This document shows, in pieces, positions 1-11,400 of a DNA stretch of 64,000 nt; within the stretch, counting starts at the first letter, position 1, and every line of letters begins with the position of its first letter. Under the pieces are notes generated by a model, which saw only the letters and a list, made by a program, of their open reading frames with translations, ran no database searches and was not told the DNA's origin. The stretch covers positions 26,656 to 90,655 of the forward strand of contig MPUH01000171.1 in NCBI GenBank assembly GCA_001970955.1, in the 5' to 3' direction. The translations under genes and the position numbers were made by a program. Source of the DNA: Stentor coeruleus. Its lineage: Eukaryota; Ciliophora; Heterotrichea; Heterotrichida; Stentoridae.

Positions 1-255
1 AAACCTATATAAATTATCCTCCTAATAAAATCATACATAAACATTTTCATAAATCCCATCAACCCAACTAATCCAAAAAACCCTTCTTTTTCCTAATAAA
101 TCATAATCATAATTCTCTATATCCTCACAAAAAAACCTCTAACCAAAACATCATTAACTCCCAATAATTTCTATTCAAAACTTTCATTATAAATTGAAAA
201 TCCTATCTTTATCTGAACATTTATATACAAAACTTAATCCAACATTAGTAAAAAC
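1..255. other. 5' flank of first gene, no gene seen
   Basis: On the + strand this stretch is rich in A, T and C and has almost no G, which is the pattern seen upstream of the other + strand genes in the window. No reading frame or RNA gene is recognisable. Confidence 0.6.
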
Positions 256-996
256 ATGAAAAATCATTATGCGAAATGCCCAGGAAGATACTGCAATGTA
301 TATCTAGAAGAAGGGGTAAACGCTCATTCTAAAATCAAAGGAGTTCTAAACAAAAGTTTATTCCTAGACACTTTCGAAGCTAGTGAAAATAGTGCAGATG
401 ACCCACTTGCATTATTACAAAGAAGTTATCTAACTCTAGATGCCCTTATGCAAAGAATGCCCAAGCTTAGACCTTCCAACTTTTATAACACTCGTAAAGT
501 ATGTAAAAACTGTCAACTTGCTTACTCAATAATCGACAATCAAAGGCTTAAAAACCTAAAATTCCCATATATAAAAAACCAAAATATTGTAACAGAACAA
601 AGCTTCAGTAATATGCAAACAAAACTTGGATATTCAACTGAGAAATTCTTAGCTAATATTGACAAATATAAAAAAAGATTACAAGATAAGAAAGTTAAAG
701 AATATAATACAATGAAGAAAATTTTAATACCTGTTGGACATACAAGAGTATCTCAAGATGCAAGACAATTGTTATCAAAAATGATACCTAATGGATATGA
801 TAGTGAAGAAGATGATATTATGCCTGTTATTAAAGAAACTAAGACAACAAATTTTTTTCAGAGTTCAAATGTTTGTGAGTTAGCCAAGAGTATTATTGAT
901 AAAAGTTTGATGGAGAGGAGGAATAGTAGGAGGCTTATACCTTCGAAGACTTTACCACATGTGATTAATAAGAAAATGCCTTTTAGGAAAGGCTAA
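256..996 (+). CDS. Uncharacterised basic protein with CxxC motif (246 aa)
   Basis: A single open frame from ATG to TAA. I do not recognise the family. The protein is basic, with a central CKNCQLAYSII element near residue 80 that could be half of a zinc site or a conserved family motif; a similar CRHCMLAYRKI element occurs in the VPS13-like protein at 39011-44860. A lysine-rich helical stretch follows, then an acidic patch (SEEDD) and an arginine/lysine-rich C terminus. No signal peptide or membrane segment is visible. The flanks fit a real gene: G-poor upstream of the ATG, C-poor and G-rich after the stop. Confidence 0.75.
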   Translation: MKNHYAKCPGRYCNVYLEEGVNAHSKIKGVLNKSLFLDTFEASENSADDPLALLQRSYLTLDALMQRMPKLRPSNFYNTRKVCKNCQLAYSIIDNQRLKNLKFPYIKNQNIVTEQSFSNMQTKLGYSTEKFLANIDKYKKRLQDKKVKEYNTMKKILIPVGHTRVSQDARQLLSKMIPNGYDSEEDDIMPVIKETKTTNFFQSSNVCELAKSIIDKSLMERRNSRRLIPSKTLPHVINKKMPFRKG

Positions 997-1676
997 ATGT
1001 GATTAGTAATGTTTTTTTTTGAATTAGAAAATATTTTAGCAAATGGGTTGAGATTTTATAGGATGGTAGGTTTGGAGATGGGATTGTGATGGAAATTAGG
1101 TTTTGGGATGAAGGATTTTTGTGTGAATTTATGAGTTTTTTGTGGTGGGTTGAGATGATTTTTAATGGGTTTTTGTGTATTTTTTTAATTATAGTTTGGG
1201 ATTATATAAAGGCTGGGTGAAACTAAGAAAATATTTTTAATTGGTAATCATTTAAGGCTTCCTAGAAAAGCTTACTGCTTTTCTTAAAAATTATACACTC
1301 TTTTATTTCTAATAAAATAATCTTTAAACCACTTTGCAGTCTTGAAAAACTAAATATTTCAAACCTAATTCCGAAAAACTATTATAAATGATGATACCTA
1401 TAGTTAAGAATCTTATAGTTGACGATAAACTATAATATTTACCCCTACAATTAAAAAAATCCTCCCAAACAAAAATAAATCAAACTAAAGACAATTTTCA
1501 TATAAAAATCTAATTAAATCCTAAAACTCTATTCAGACCTAACCCTTCTACATCTCCAACAATTTTTATTCTAAATTTAAAAATCTTTCCTTATGCATAT
1601 CATCTAATATTATTAAAACCCAAATATATTCCAATCTAAAATTCTAATCAAACTCTTCATACAAAAAAACTTAAAT
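997..1676. other. Intergenic region, no gene seen
   Basis: The first part (to about 1220) is G/T-rich and C-poor on the + strand, typical of a 3' flank here. From about 1440 it becomes C/A-rich and G-poor, typical of the 5' flank of the next + strand gene. I see no gene or RNA in it. Confidence 0.6.
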
Positions 1677-2297
1677 ATGAATTCTTCAAAAGAACCTTTC
1701 GAGTTCAATACAAAACGAGGCCCAAAATCAGCTACTAATCGTATGTGGGTAAAACGTAGAACAAGTCACAATAATAGTAAACATGATATAACAAGCATGG
1801 AAACTGAAATCCTTTGTCGTACTCAAACACCTAGAAATATACAAAGTCGTTCAAGAAGTAAAAACCATGAAATGCGAGAGCATTTAAATCGTATAAAACA
1901 TATGCAAAAACATATCGCTGATATAGGAAGCGTAATATTCATATAGGTTCATGAAAGAAAAAAACTTAATTATGATATGGTCGCACATCCAGTCATGTTT
2001 TTAAGGGAAAAAGGTAAAGGGTCACCTTCAATCAAAGCAAAATTTGTTGAAAAAATCCTACGCCCACCTCAGAAAATTCCAGTTTACGAAAAATTGACTC
2101 AAAGAAATATAAGAAATGAAAGACCGAAAAATTGTGAAGGTTTTGAAGAGATGCTTTTGGATATAATTGTCAAAAGAAGGATTTTTAAAGATAAAGATAT
2201 AGATAAGTTCTTTGAAAATATAAGGAAAAACTCAGTACTGCCGGCTGAGTTTGTAGAAGAAGCGATTGGCAAAATTAGAAGAAAACTAGAGGAATAA
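1677..2297 (+). CDS. Uncharacterised two-exon protein (201 aa)
   Basis: Two frames are joined by a 15-nt intron at 1932-1946 (gtaatattcatatag), phase 0, giving 1677-1931 plus 1947-2297. Without the intron the first frame stops at the TAG inside the intron. The N-terminal half is basic and Ser/Arg-rich with an EILCRTQTPR motif; the C-terminal half (about residues 140-201) is a compact helical region ending in a charged helix. The ILCRT element recurs in the next gene (SDILCRTPTR). I do not recognise the family. The intron fits the donor, acceptor and length of the other introns in the window. Confidence 0.75.
1932..1946 (+). other. 15-nt intron
   Basis: Sequence gtaatattcatatag, GT..AG, phase 0. 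Removing it joins the frame from 1677 to the frame that ends at 2297 and deletes an in-frame TAG. Confidence 0.85.
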
Positions 2298-2780
2298 GGT
2301 TTATTATGATTATACATTTTCGTTAATTTTAGGGATTTTATTTTAGTTTTGTGTATGAGTTTTTTATTTATATAGAGGATGGTGCATAAACTGATGAAAA
2401 TTGTTAGGATTTGGGTTAAGGCATTTTCAGTCCAAGTGTCTAAAATTTTTTTTTTTTTTAATGCAGTGTTGGATGATTAGATATATTGGGAGATATTAGA
2501 GAAGAAGTAAGATTATATAGGATTTAAAATAGGCTAGGATATAAATTTTATTAAAGATAATATTTTATGTGTTTATATATATGTTTTAAATAATTTTTAT
2601 AAGTAATAAGGTATTAGATAATGGATATTGCATGATTTTATTAGGAAATATAGAAAAAGAATAAGATTTTTAGAATTTAATTGATGTTAGTATTTTATGC
2701 TTAGGGTTTACCAGCTATAAAAGAGAAACTACAATATATATTTATGTTAAAAATATATAATGATACTTTGATATTTTGAA
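2298..2780. other. Intergenic region, no gene seen
   Basis: G/T-rich 3' flank after the preceding stop, then AT-rich DNA with many short TATATA runs up to the next ATG. No gene or RNA recognised. Confidence 0.55.
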
Positions 2781-3578
2781 ATGGCTAAGCAGTTGGGTGA
2801 TTTGTCTGAAAAAGAAAAAAGGAGAGAAATCCTTCGAAAGGCAGAATTAGAAATAAACCTAGCAGAACGTGAGGTAAAAGAATGGAAAATGCATCGGCGG
2901 GAATCTCCAAAACCATATAAAGCAGAGCAAAAAAGCTATGAAACAGAGCCAAGAAGTAACACAACTTCAGACATCCTCTGCCGGACACCAACTCGTTACA
3001 GTCCAATAAACGACCCTTCAAGTGCATCTCCAAAGCTAAAATACATAGAAAAGAGACTAAAAGATTTAGAAGACCTACGATCTTACGAGAATGAAAAGCA
3101 TCGTAAAGAAATCGAGCGTCTCGAGTCACTAATCGATAAAATGCAACAAGCCCGCCAATCCGAGCCTAAAACCGACCAGCTTCAAAACCTCCTCCTAGAA
3201 AAAACCCGTGAACTTGATCGTAAAACCCAAGAAATCTCTGAACTAAAATCCCGCCTAATCTCCGAGTCTAAAAAAAAACAAAACGTCCCCCGTTGTACAA
3301 GCCAAGAAGCCTTTGAACGTGGCCAAAAAGCCCAAAATCCCAACATACCAAAAGCAAAAAAGCCTTTAAAATCCCCAAAAACAAAACTAAAACCTCAAGA
3401 TGATACCCTATACTGGAAAACTAAAGCATACGAACTATCAACCAAATATTTTGTTGCCCTTAAAAGCTTAAGACAAGATCTCAATAAACTCAAAAACGAT
3501 TATTATAGCGAATTGAATAACTTTAAAGATATATACAAAAGCTTATACAAAAATGCTAGAAACCTCAAAAAGCCTTAG
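2781..3578 (+). CDS. Coiled-coil protein (265 aa)
   Basis: Single exon ending in TAG. Highly charged with heptad-like runs of K/E/L from about residue 90 to 165 and again near residues 210-260, so it is predicted to be a coiled coil. A Ser/Thr/Pro-rich linker with the SDILCRTPTRYSP element lies near residues 65-80. No membrane segment or enzymatic motif. It could be a cytoskeletal, basal-body or cortical component by composition only. It is convergent with the coiled-coil gene that ends at 3598, with 19 nt between the two stop codons. Confidence 0.75.
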   Translation: MAKQLGDLSEKEKRREILRKAELEINLAEREVKEWKMHRRESPKPYKAEQKSYETEPRSNTTSDILCRTPTRYSPINDPSSASPKLKYIEKRLKDLEDLRSYENEKHRKEIERLESLIDKMQQARQSEPKTDQLQNLLLEKTRELDRKTQEISELKSRLISESKKKQNVPRCTSQEAFERGQKAQNPNIPKAKKPLKSPKTKLKPQDDTLYWKTKAYELSTKYFVALKSLRQDLNKLKNDYYSELNNFKDIYKSLYKNARNLKKP

Positions 3579-3597
3579 CTTTAAAATTTTATATATT

Positions 3598-6150
3598 TTA
3601 ATTACTATTACGATATGAGTTACTAAATGATCTATCCATAGATTTATAACTACTCAAAAGGCTTTCCAAATGTTCTTTTTCAGTTACCGCAAGTTTATAT
3701 CTTTTATCCATAGACTGGAAGCTTTGTTCATTAGCTGAGATTCGGCTTTTTGTCTGTAAAAGCTCATTACTCATACTACGGTTTTTATTAAGAAGTGACT
3801 CATTTTCTTCATATAAACTTTGAATGTTGGTTCTTAATGAAAGGATTTCTTGTTGTAAGCCATTAGTCTGAAATTTCACATTTTCTCTTAAATAAGTGTT
3901 TTCTTTAGACATACTTTCAATTTGGCTTCTAAGCATAAGTTCTTTTGATTTGAAATTGTTATTTTCTTGGCTTAAAAGTTCTAAGTCTTGTTTAAACAAA
4001 TTATTTTTATGTTTTATAGAATCCATTTGTTGTATTGCATCAGTATATTTATCACATATATCTTTAAGTTCATTTACAGCTTTTTCAACCCATTTGTGTA
4101 AACTGAAATCACTAGGTAAAGTTTCAGCGAAAGTCATTGTAAAATCTTTAAAATTCCCAGTGTTCATAGGAGAAAGTTGTGATGACATTGACCTTGCCGC
4201 CCTACAAGCCATTTCATAAAGATCTTTAAGACTAGAAAATTCTCTTTTTAATTTCTCATGTTCATTTGTTATTATGCATAATTCTTCATATTGATTAGTT
4301 CTTTGGTATTTTTCTTGAGCTAATTCACTTTGTGTTTGATGTATAATCATTGTTAGGTTTTCAGCATCTTTTTCTGCGGACATTGCTTGAAGTTCTTTTT
4401 CTTTAAATGAATCACTAGCGAATTCTACTGTTTTATTCATTTCTTCTAGTTGATATTTTAGATTCATAACTTCTTCTTGGTTTTGTCGAGCATTATGTCC
4501 TTCTTCTTCAATTAAATTGTTGAGGTCACGGTTTTTTTTCCTTAAAACATCGTTTTCTTGTTCGAGGGATAAGAATTTTAGCCTGAGTTGTTCATAGTCT
4601 TCTCTAATTAATACTAGATCAGATGAAGTGTTTTGTTGGATTTTCACTAAGGATTCTATTTCATTTTGCAATGTGAGGATTTGCTTTTTCAGGTCAGAAA
4701 CTAAATGAGCTGAAGATTCCTCTTTGTCTACAGCGAGTTTTTGGACGTTTTTCAAATTTTCGACCTCATGATTTGCATTTTGCAGCATTTTACTAGTCCC
4801 ATTGTATTTTTCTATAATAATCTCATATTGTCCTTGAATATTTTGGATTTTATGTTCAGCTTCGATATAGTTTTTTTCTATTCTATACTTTTCTTCTTGT
4901 AATTGTTGAATATTCGACCTCATTTGAGCCAAATTCTCTTTAAGCCTATTCTCTTCAGTCTTACTTCTTTCTAAATCAACCTTATAAGCACAAACCTGCC
5001 CATCAAGTTTACTCATATTTTCATTTAAAGTTATATTCTCAGCCTGAAGACTCGAGTTCTGTATAGAAAAACTGTTATTTTCCTCTTTATATTTCTGTAA
5101 TGCCCTATCTTTCTCTTCAACCCTACTTTTCATATTCAAAAACCCTTGTTGAGTTTCTTTTAAAGTCTTTTCATTCCTATTATATTCAGTTTTTACTGTT
5201 TCTAACTCATTAGTAATTTTTTTATTTTCGTCATTAGCCAAACTTAGATTTTTCGACACTTTTTTATACTCTTCCTGCAAATTCCCTAATCTGTTTTTAG
5301 ATTCTTTTAACTCGTTTTTTATTTTTTGTTCAGATTTAGTTTGCGCTTCAGCATAATCAATAAGGTTTCTTTTTTCTTCTTCTAATTTATGTATCTCATC
5401 TTCTAATTTCTGAACTTCATTTTCAGCATGTTGTATAGCTTCAGCAGCTTGATGAAGTTGTTCAGTAATTTCTTCATTTTCTATAGCAAGTTCTTTACAT
5501 TCAGTTGATTTGATTTTTAAACTTTCTGTCAAACTTTTTATTTGTGCTTCATAATCTATTATCTTAGTAGTCATCCTTGAAGTCTCACGTTTAGATTCAT
5601 CAATTGAAATCCTTGCACTAGAAAACTCAGCGAATTCTTCAGTATTTATACCTTTAAGTCCTAAAGATTCAATTCTGATTTCTATAGCTTGTTTAAGAAC
5701 TTCAATATATGCTCTTTGTTCTTCGTTAGAAAGCATTTCATTCCTTAAAGACTCTTCTAATTCAGTTTTTTCTTTTAATATTGAATTGTATTTTTGATGT
5801 AAAAGCGTATAAAGCTCATGAAGCTTGTTGTAAGTAACTGAATTTGTTTGACTTGGAACCATCTCTGCTGATTGACTTAGATGTTGTTCCAGTTTAGCTA
5901 TTTTTTGTTTATAGTTTAGAAGCTCTTGGGTTGTAGATGAACCTCCAGAACCTATATGTTCAGGTAAGACGGGTAAAGGATGTGAAGGATATAACTCGGT
6001 TAACCTTTCTTCGCATAAGACTTTATAACTTTCTAAACTTCGGATTCTTTGTGATTGTTGTCGCAGTCGGTCTTTCATCTGCACAATTACATCTTCTGTA
6101 TTAGCAAGTTGGCTCTCTTCAGCTTCTTTACTACGATAATGATCATCCAT
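3598..6150 (-). CDS. Long coiled-coil protein (850 aa)
   Basis: One exon, TAA stop. After a short N-terminal segment containing a PSHPLPVLPEHIG element (about residues 55-67), nearly the whole protein is heptad-rich coiled coil (about residues 80-830) with short breaks, for example around residues 645-670. The C terminus is Ser/Asn-rich. It has the form of centrosomal, basal-body or cortical fibre proteins, but I cannot assign an orthologue. The ATG at 6150 was chosen because the upstream sequence changes to the C-rich, G-poor composition (minus strand) typical of 5' flanks here. Confidence 0.8.
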   Translation of the reverse strand: MDDHYRSKEAEESQLANTEDVIVQMKDRLRQQSQRIRSLESYKVLCEERLTELYPSHPLPVLPEHIGSGGSSTTQELLNYKQKIAKLEQHLSQSAEMVPSQTNSVTYNKLHELYTLLHQKYNSILKEKTELEESLRNEMLSNEEQRAYIEVLKQAIEIRIESLGLKGINTEEFAEFSSARISIDESKRETSRMTTKIIDYEAQIKSLTESLKIKSTECKELAIENEEITEQLHQAAEAIQHAENEVQKLEDEIHKLEEEKRNLIDYAEAQTKSEQKIKNELKESKNRLGNLQEEYKKVSKNLSLANDENKKITNELETVKTEYNRNEKTLKETQQGFLNMKSRVEEKDRALQKYKEENNSFSIQNSSLQAENITLNENMSKLDGQVCAYKVDLERSKTEENRLKENLAQMRSNIQQLQEEKYRIEKNYIEAEHKIQNIQGQYEIIIEKYNGTSKMLQNANHEVENLKNVQKLAVDKEESSAHLVSDLKKQILTLQNEIESLVKIQQNTSSDLVLIREDYEQLRLKFLSLEQENDVLRKKNRDLNNLIEEEGHNARQNQEEVMNLKYQLEEMNKTVEFASDSFKEKELQAMSAEKDAENLTMIIHQTQSELAQEKYQRTNQYEELCIITNEHEKLKREFSSLKDLYEMACRAARSMSSQLSPMNTGNFKDFTMTFAETLPSDFSLHKWVEKAVNELKDICDKYTDAIQQMDSIKHKNNLFKQDLELLSQENNNFKSKELMLRSQIESMSKENTYLRENVKFQTNGLQQEILSLRTNIQSLYEENESLLNKNRSMSNELLQTKSRISANEQSFQSMDKRYKLAVTEKEHLESLLSSYKSMDRSFSNSYRNSN

Positions 6151-6682
6151 ATTTTTATATTATTTAAAATGCTGAAGTTAAGTTTGGATTGTGAAAGACT
6201 GGTGGATTTATGAGTTTTTTTATGGGAATTCATTTTGATAGGATTGGTGAAATGGGATTTGATGGGAAGTTTTTTTTGGGAATTGGAGATAGTCAAAAGG
6301 TATTATTTTAAGATTTTATATAGGAAAAGATTTGGAAAAAGGATGATTTAGATATGGTTTGCTAGTTGGGAGTTGTAGGAGAAGGGAAGTGATTATGAAG
6401 TGGTGGCAAATAAAGTGGAATTGCTTTTGTAGTTAGTTTGATAATTATGAAGATATTATCCAGTCATTGCTAAATTGTATAAAAAACTGCAAACATATTC
6501 TTTCTGATTCTAAAATTTTTCCTTCTTCAAGCCTGCAAACATGATAATTTTTAAACTTAAACTAAAAAAATTTCCTCAGCCTAACTAAAATCCTATAAAG
6601 AAACTTCACTTAAAACCAAAATCCCTACAAAATATTTTTATATATGACAAAAAAAATAATTCTAATATAAATCAGGTAAACA
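6151..6682. other. Divergent 5' flanks, no gene seen
   Basis: The region lies between two diverging genes. Its first half is G-rich and C-poor on +, that is C-rich on the minus strand upstream of the minus gene. Its second half is C-rich and G-poor on + upstream of the + gene. The composition flips near 6480-6500, a candidate bidirectional promoter midpoint. Confidence 0.55.
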
Positions 6683-8068
6683 ATGAGTATCCTAAAAAGC
6701 TTCCACACAGAATCAGGAAGATCTAAAACAAAAAGCCAAATTGCCTTCCAAGATGTATCAACACCTAAGCATCATCCAAAACAATCTTCACAATTTGAAC
6801 ATATCAAAAATACATTAGAAAAAGACTTAGACGTCGAAATAGTCCAAGGTCTCGAATACTGGGTTTCTAACAGAAACGTCGAAGCCTTAAGAAGAATGAA
6901 TACCGCCCGCATGCAGCTACAAAAAAAACTAGATCAAGAAGATATAGTTGAACTAGCTAAAATAAAGCGCAAAGGTTTTGATAACAATGCCAAAATGGAA
7001 AAAGAAAAAGTTCGATATTTTAAAAACTTTGAATACGAATGTATCGAACATTTCAAACAAATCCAGTCAAAACTCAACAAAACTATAGAAAAACGAGATG
7101 CAAAAAGGGCCTCACAACTCAACTTAAAAAACGAAATTTTCGAACTTCAGCAACAACTTGAATTTATAGAAAAATATATAAGAATTTCTTCATCTAGGTC
7201 ACTTTTTGCCAAGATGTCTCAAGAAAATATTGCAGTTTACTTAAATAAAAAACAAGGGTCGATTAATAATATAAAAAATGAAAAGACTGAAATATTACAA
7301 AAAATCGACATGATACAGATAGAAATAAATAAAAAAGAGAAAAAAATTCAAAAAATCGAAAAAAAATTATACAATTTGAGAAAAAGTTTTAAGATTATTA
7401 AAAACGATATGATTGTTAATTTCCTTGAATTACTTAAAAAAGGTGTGGATACAAAAGGAGAAGGATTGTATACAATAGTGAAATTTTTACTTGAGTTTAA
7501 GGTGAGTTTGAAGTATGAAATGTTTCCTGATAGTCTTGATGAGGTTTCTGTGAATTGTATAATAAATTTGGCTAAAAAACATATGGAAGTTGATAGATTT
7601 TATGAGAGTTTGCCAGTGTATCATGATTCGAAGTATACTCAGTCTACACCAAGAGAAGATGTACATCAGCGCCTTGCTAAACTAACTAAGACAATTAAAG
7701 TTAGAAAGCCAGACTATAGTGAAAAACACACAAAATGGCTTGGGGAAGAAAAATCCTCAGACGATATCTTAAGCAATATTGGCTCTGAATCTTTGAAACT
7801 TGAAGAAAAAATCACTAAACTTAAACAAGAAATAAAAGATATTCTTATAGAAGAAGTTCGTAGACTAACCAGAGAGTCTTTAAAATATAGCAAAGATCCT
7901 AAAATATTGATATCGTTTGTGGTTGGAAGAGATAATATTGTCAAGTACAATAATTTTATTTTAAAAGAACTACAGAATTTACAACAGATCAAAGAACAGA
8001 CGAAGACTTTTAGTTTCACACAGTGTTTGTTACCTAAAAAGATTTCTTCTATGCCTTTAAGACAATAA
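6683..8068 (+). CDS. Coiled-coil protein (461 aa)
   Basis: Single exon, TAA stop. A basic Ser/Lys-rich N terminus is followed by heptad-rich helices at about residues 75-185 and 190-255, a short globular-looking region near residues 255-325 and a further coiled coil near residues 365-400. No enzymatic motifs, signal peptide or membrane helices. Family not recognised. It belongs to the run of coiled-coil genes in the first 8 kb, but nothing shows that they act together. Confidence 0.75.
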   Translation: MSILKSFHTESGRSKTKSQIAFQDVSTPKHHPKQSSQFEHIKNTLEKDLDVEIVQGLEYWVSNRNVEALRRMNTARMQLQKKLDQEDIVELAKIKRKGFDNNAKMEKEKVRYFKNFEYECIEHFKQIQSKLNKTIEKRDAKRASQLNLKNEIFELQQQLEFIEKYIRISSSRSLFAKMSQENIAVYLNKKQGSINNIKNEKTEILQKIDMIQIEINKKEKKIQKIEKKLYNLRKSFKIIKNDMIVNFLELLKKGVDTKGEGLYTIVKFLLEFKVSLKYEMFPDSLDEVSVNCIINLAKKHMEVDRFYESLPVYHDSKYTQSTPREDVHQRLAKLTKTIKVRKPDYSEKHTKWLGEEKSSDDILSNIGSESLKLEEKITKLKQEIKDILIEEVRRLTRESLKYSKDPKILISFVVGRDNIVKYNNFILKELQNLQQIKEQTKTFSFTQCLLPKKISSMPLRQ

Positions 8069-8422
8069 AATGTAATTGGTTTTACATTTAAGATTAGGAT
8101 TTTTTTAATGCTTTTTAAGAATATTGTGAAGATTATTTTGATATATAAAAATTATCTAGTAGTAGTTAAATAATCTAAAATGCTGATTAAACTGAGCTTT
8201 TGATTTATAGATATTAGTTATTAAAGTCTAATTAAATGTAAAAAAAGCAAATCATATAATTTTCCTCAAATTTAGTTAGCAAATTCACACCTACTCATCT
8301 TTATCAAGACCAAACCGGTACTTTACCCTCCTCCCACGAACTTCTCAATAATTTTCTAACAAAAATCACACAATCCAATTTTAGATCGCATAAAGTCAAT
8401 ACATAAAAAAAAACATAATAAA
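8069..8422. other. Intergenic region, no gene seen
   Basis: AT-rich; C-poor after the preceding stop and C-rich/G-poor from about 8255 to the next ATG. No gene or RNA recognised. Confidence 0.55.
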
Positions 8423-11400
8423 ATGTTAATATTCCCTTGTTTATTAGCCCATGCTTTCATAATCTCAAAAATTCCTCCTGAAGGCCCATCTCTATCTCCA
8501 ATCGTAAAATCCAAGGCAACCTTTCTCCCAAACACAAAAGAAATCCTGATTTTTGGGGGTCAAGATACCTCAACACTTCAATACATAAACACCCTATACA
8601 CATTCAATATAGAATCATTAGTTTGGGGTGAAATCATACCCCAATCATATGAAAATCCTCCAGGGCTAGTTTATGGGGAAATATTTTTAGTATCAGAAAG
8701 TAAAATTTTACTTCTTTTTGGTGAAATGGAAAACTCTATAAGTAGTGACATTTATAGTTTTGATCTTATTACAAAAAGGTGGATTATTGAAAATTTATCA
8801 GGTGATAAAATAAGTGGAAGAGTTAATTTTGCATATGCAGATTTTTATTATAAAGGAATTAGGTATTTGGCAATAACTGGAGGATTAACGTCGAATGGAT
8901 TTGATAATAGTTTTTATTTGTAAGAAATATACAGAATTGATATCGCTACATTAACAGTACGGCAAATTGAAAATAAAGGTGATATTCCTTCTAAAGGTCA
9001 AGGACTTAGTTTGGTTTATTATGAAGAAAAATTGTATTTATATGGTTATCAAAAGTTATCAGATGATTCTGGAAGTCAAGGAGATAATATGCATGTGTTT
9101 GATTTATCTTCAGAAACATGGAATAAAATCATGTTTTCAATGCCATACCCTGAGATTAGAAGCTTACATTTAGCGTGTGTATACCAAGACTCAATGTTTA
9201 TACTTTTAGGTGGCAATCCAAAAACCCTTGCAGCTTTTAACGACACATGGGTTTATAATTTTACAACATCTTCATGGGTTTATAAAGGTGTAATATCTTC
9301 TAACGTCTTATTCGCTTCAGTGTATATTGATTCAAAAATTTACATCTTATTTGGTCGTAAAGATTTTATAGGTCAAAATTCTGTGGACTTAATAGACTTA
9401 TCAAAATCTAAAATTTATACAAAAAATATTGTCCCAAATAGATCATTTCCATCAAAACGTAGGAATCATTGCAGTATAAAATTCGCTGATAATATATACA
9501 TATTTGGTGGGATTTCAGATAATGGAGAGTATTTAAATGATATTTGGAGGTTTTATAATGTTACTGAAAAATGGGAATATGTTATAACTACTGGGACTTT
9601 ACCTAAAGGAAGAGAACTTTTTGGATGTGGGTCTGTGTCTGGTACAGGAATTATAATATATGGAGGGAAATCATCAAGTGGGATTTTAAATGATTTTTTT
9701 TATTTCGATATATCTTCTAGTTTCTGGAGTGAAATAGAAACTGGATCAATAAACCCTGGTGAAAGATCTGGTTTATGTTTGACAAATAATTTTTATATAA
9801 CATTTTTTATAGGAGGATCAAGATATAATGAAGAACTTAAAGATATCTGGATTTATGATTATATTGTTTCGGAGTTTATGGTAGTTGGGGAACTACCAAA
9901 AGGAATTATTAACCCTAAATGCTGGAGTGAAACTAACGGAATTGAGTTTTCGATTTTCATTTTCTCAGGGAACGATATAAATTTCATACCAAATCAAAGC
10001 ATTTATAAACTAAAGATTTTTAAGGATAAAGGGATTTATACAGGAATAATTGAAGAAATTTCTTTAGAAGGCCAATTGTTTGTATCAGAAAGTGCTTTGG
10101 TAAAAACTAAATATAATTTCCTACTGATTTCCGGAAGTCTAATGAATAACTATCTTAAACCTTTTGTCATATCTTATGATTTAGATAATTATCAGCAAAA
10201 TACTGAAGAATTTAATGAATCTTTAGCTATATTTGGTCATTCAGCTATACATATGGGAGACTCGATTTACATATTCGGTGGGGGTTTCGGTAATGATTTG
10301 ATTAAAAAAACTAATTCAGCTTCTAATACAATGTATAAAATTCAAAGTGAAAAAGGGAAAACTAAAATTGGATGTAGTGTTGGGACTGTTGAAATTAATG
10401 ATATATGTGAGCCTTGTTTACAAGGATATTATTATGATGATGTTTCTAATACTTGCTTATCATGTCCTGCTGGTACTTTTTCTAATAAAATTGCAGCTGA
10501 AGGAACTGCATCATGTATTCCATGTGATTTTGGAACTTATAGTAATAATAAAGGGTCAAAATATTGTTATGAATGTCCTTCATATTCTTTATGTCCAATA
10601 GGGTCATCATCATTAATAGTATTTTCATCGTATCCACAAAAAAAACAAAATCAACCAAAAGCTTATCAAGGTAAAAATGATATGGTTTCGGAAATTGTTA
10701 ATCAGTTTTGGGCTTATTTTGGACTTTTTGTTTTGTTAGTGACTTTGATTGTATTGAAAGTGTCTGTTTTAAAAGATAAAATAGCGAAAGTTGATTTGTT
10801 TGCGGCGAATCATGGACAGGAGATTAATGTTCCGGTTGTTTTTAGAAACACAAGGCTTGGTGGGATTTTTTCTATTTATTATATATTTGCAGTCAGTATA
10901 GCAATCCTAGGTTCATTTTTAACTTTCGAACTAGACAACATCACAGAAATAAAAGGTTTAGTCCCACTAGTTACAATCAATGAACAAATCTCTGCTGATT
11001 TTCTAACAATAATCTTTATTTTCTATACTTATGGAAGTAAATGTGAAGGTGATTTTTTAGGATCTGAATTCTTAATAATGCAAGAATCTAATATCAAATA
11101 CTCAAATATGACTAAAAATTACAATCTCGATTTGAAAAATTGTATTATTAACATAAAATACTCAGACATAATTTTCTCAAACAATGCCGAAATCACTATA
11201 AAACTCAATGAAAGAACAGCTAGATCAAGTTATATTTCAGCTAATATAACAATATCATCTTCAATACCTTCAGAGCCATCAAATATTTTTATCCCAATAT
11301 ACCCAACAAGTGTAAAACATGTTTTTATTGGCACAAATCCATCAATAATCCCATTAAAAGTCATCCCTTCAGTAAAATTTATTTAGATTTTCTATTCCCA

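Noticed and set aside
2785-3129. 114-codon minus frame
   Set aside because: Antisense shadow of the charged coiled-coil gene.
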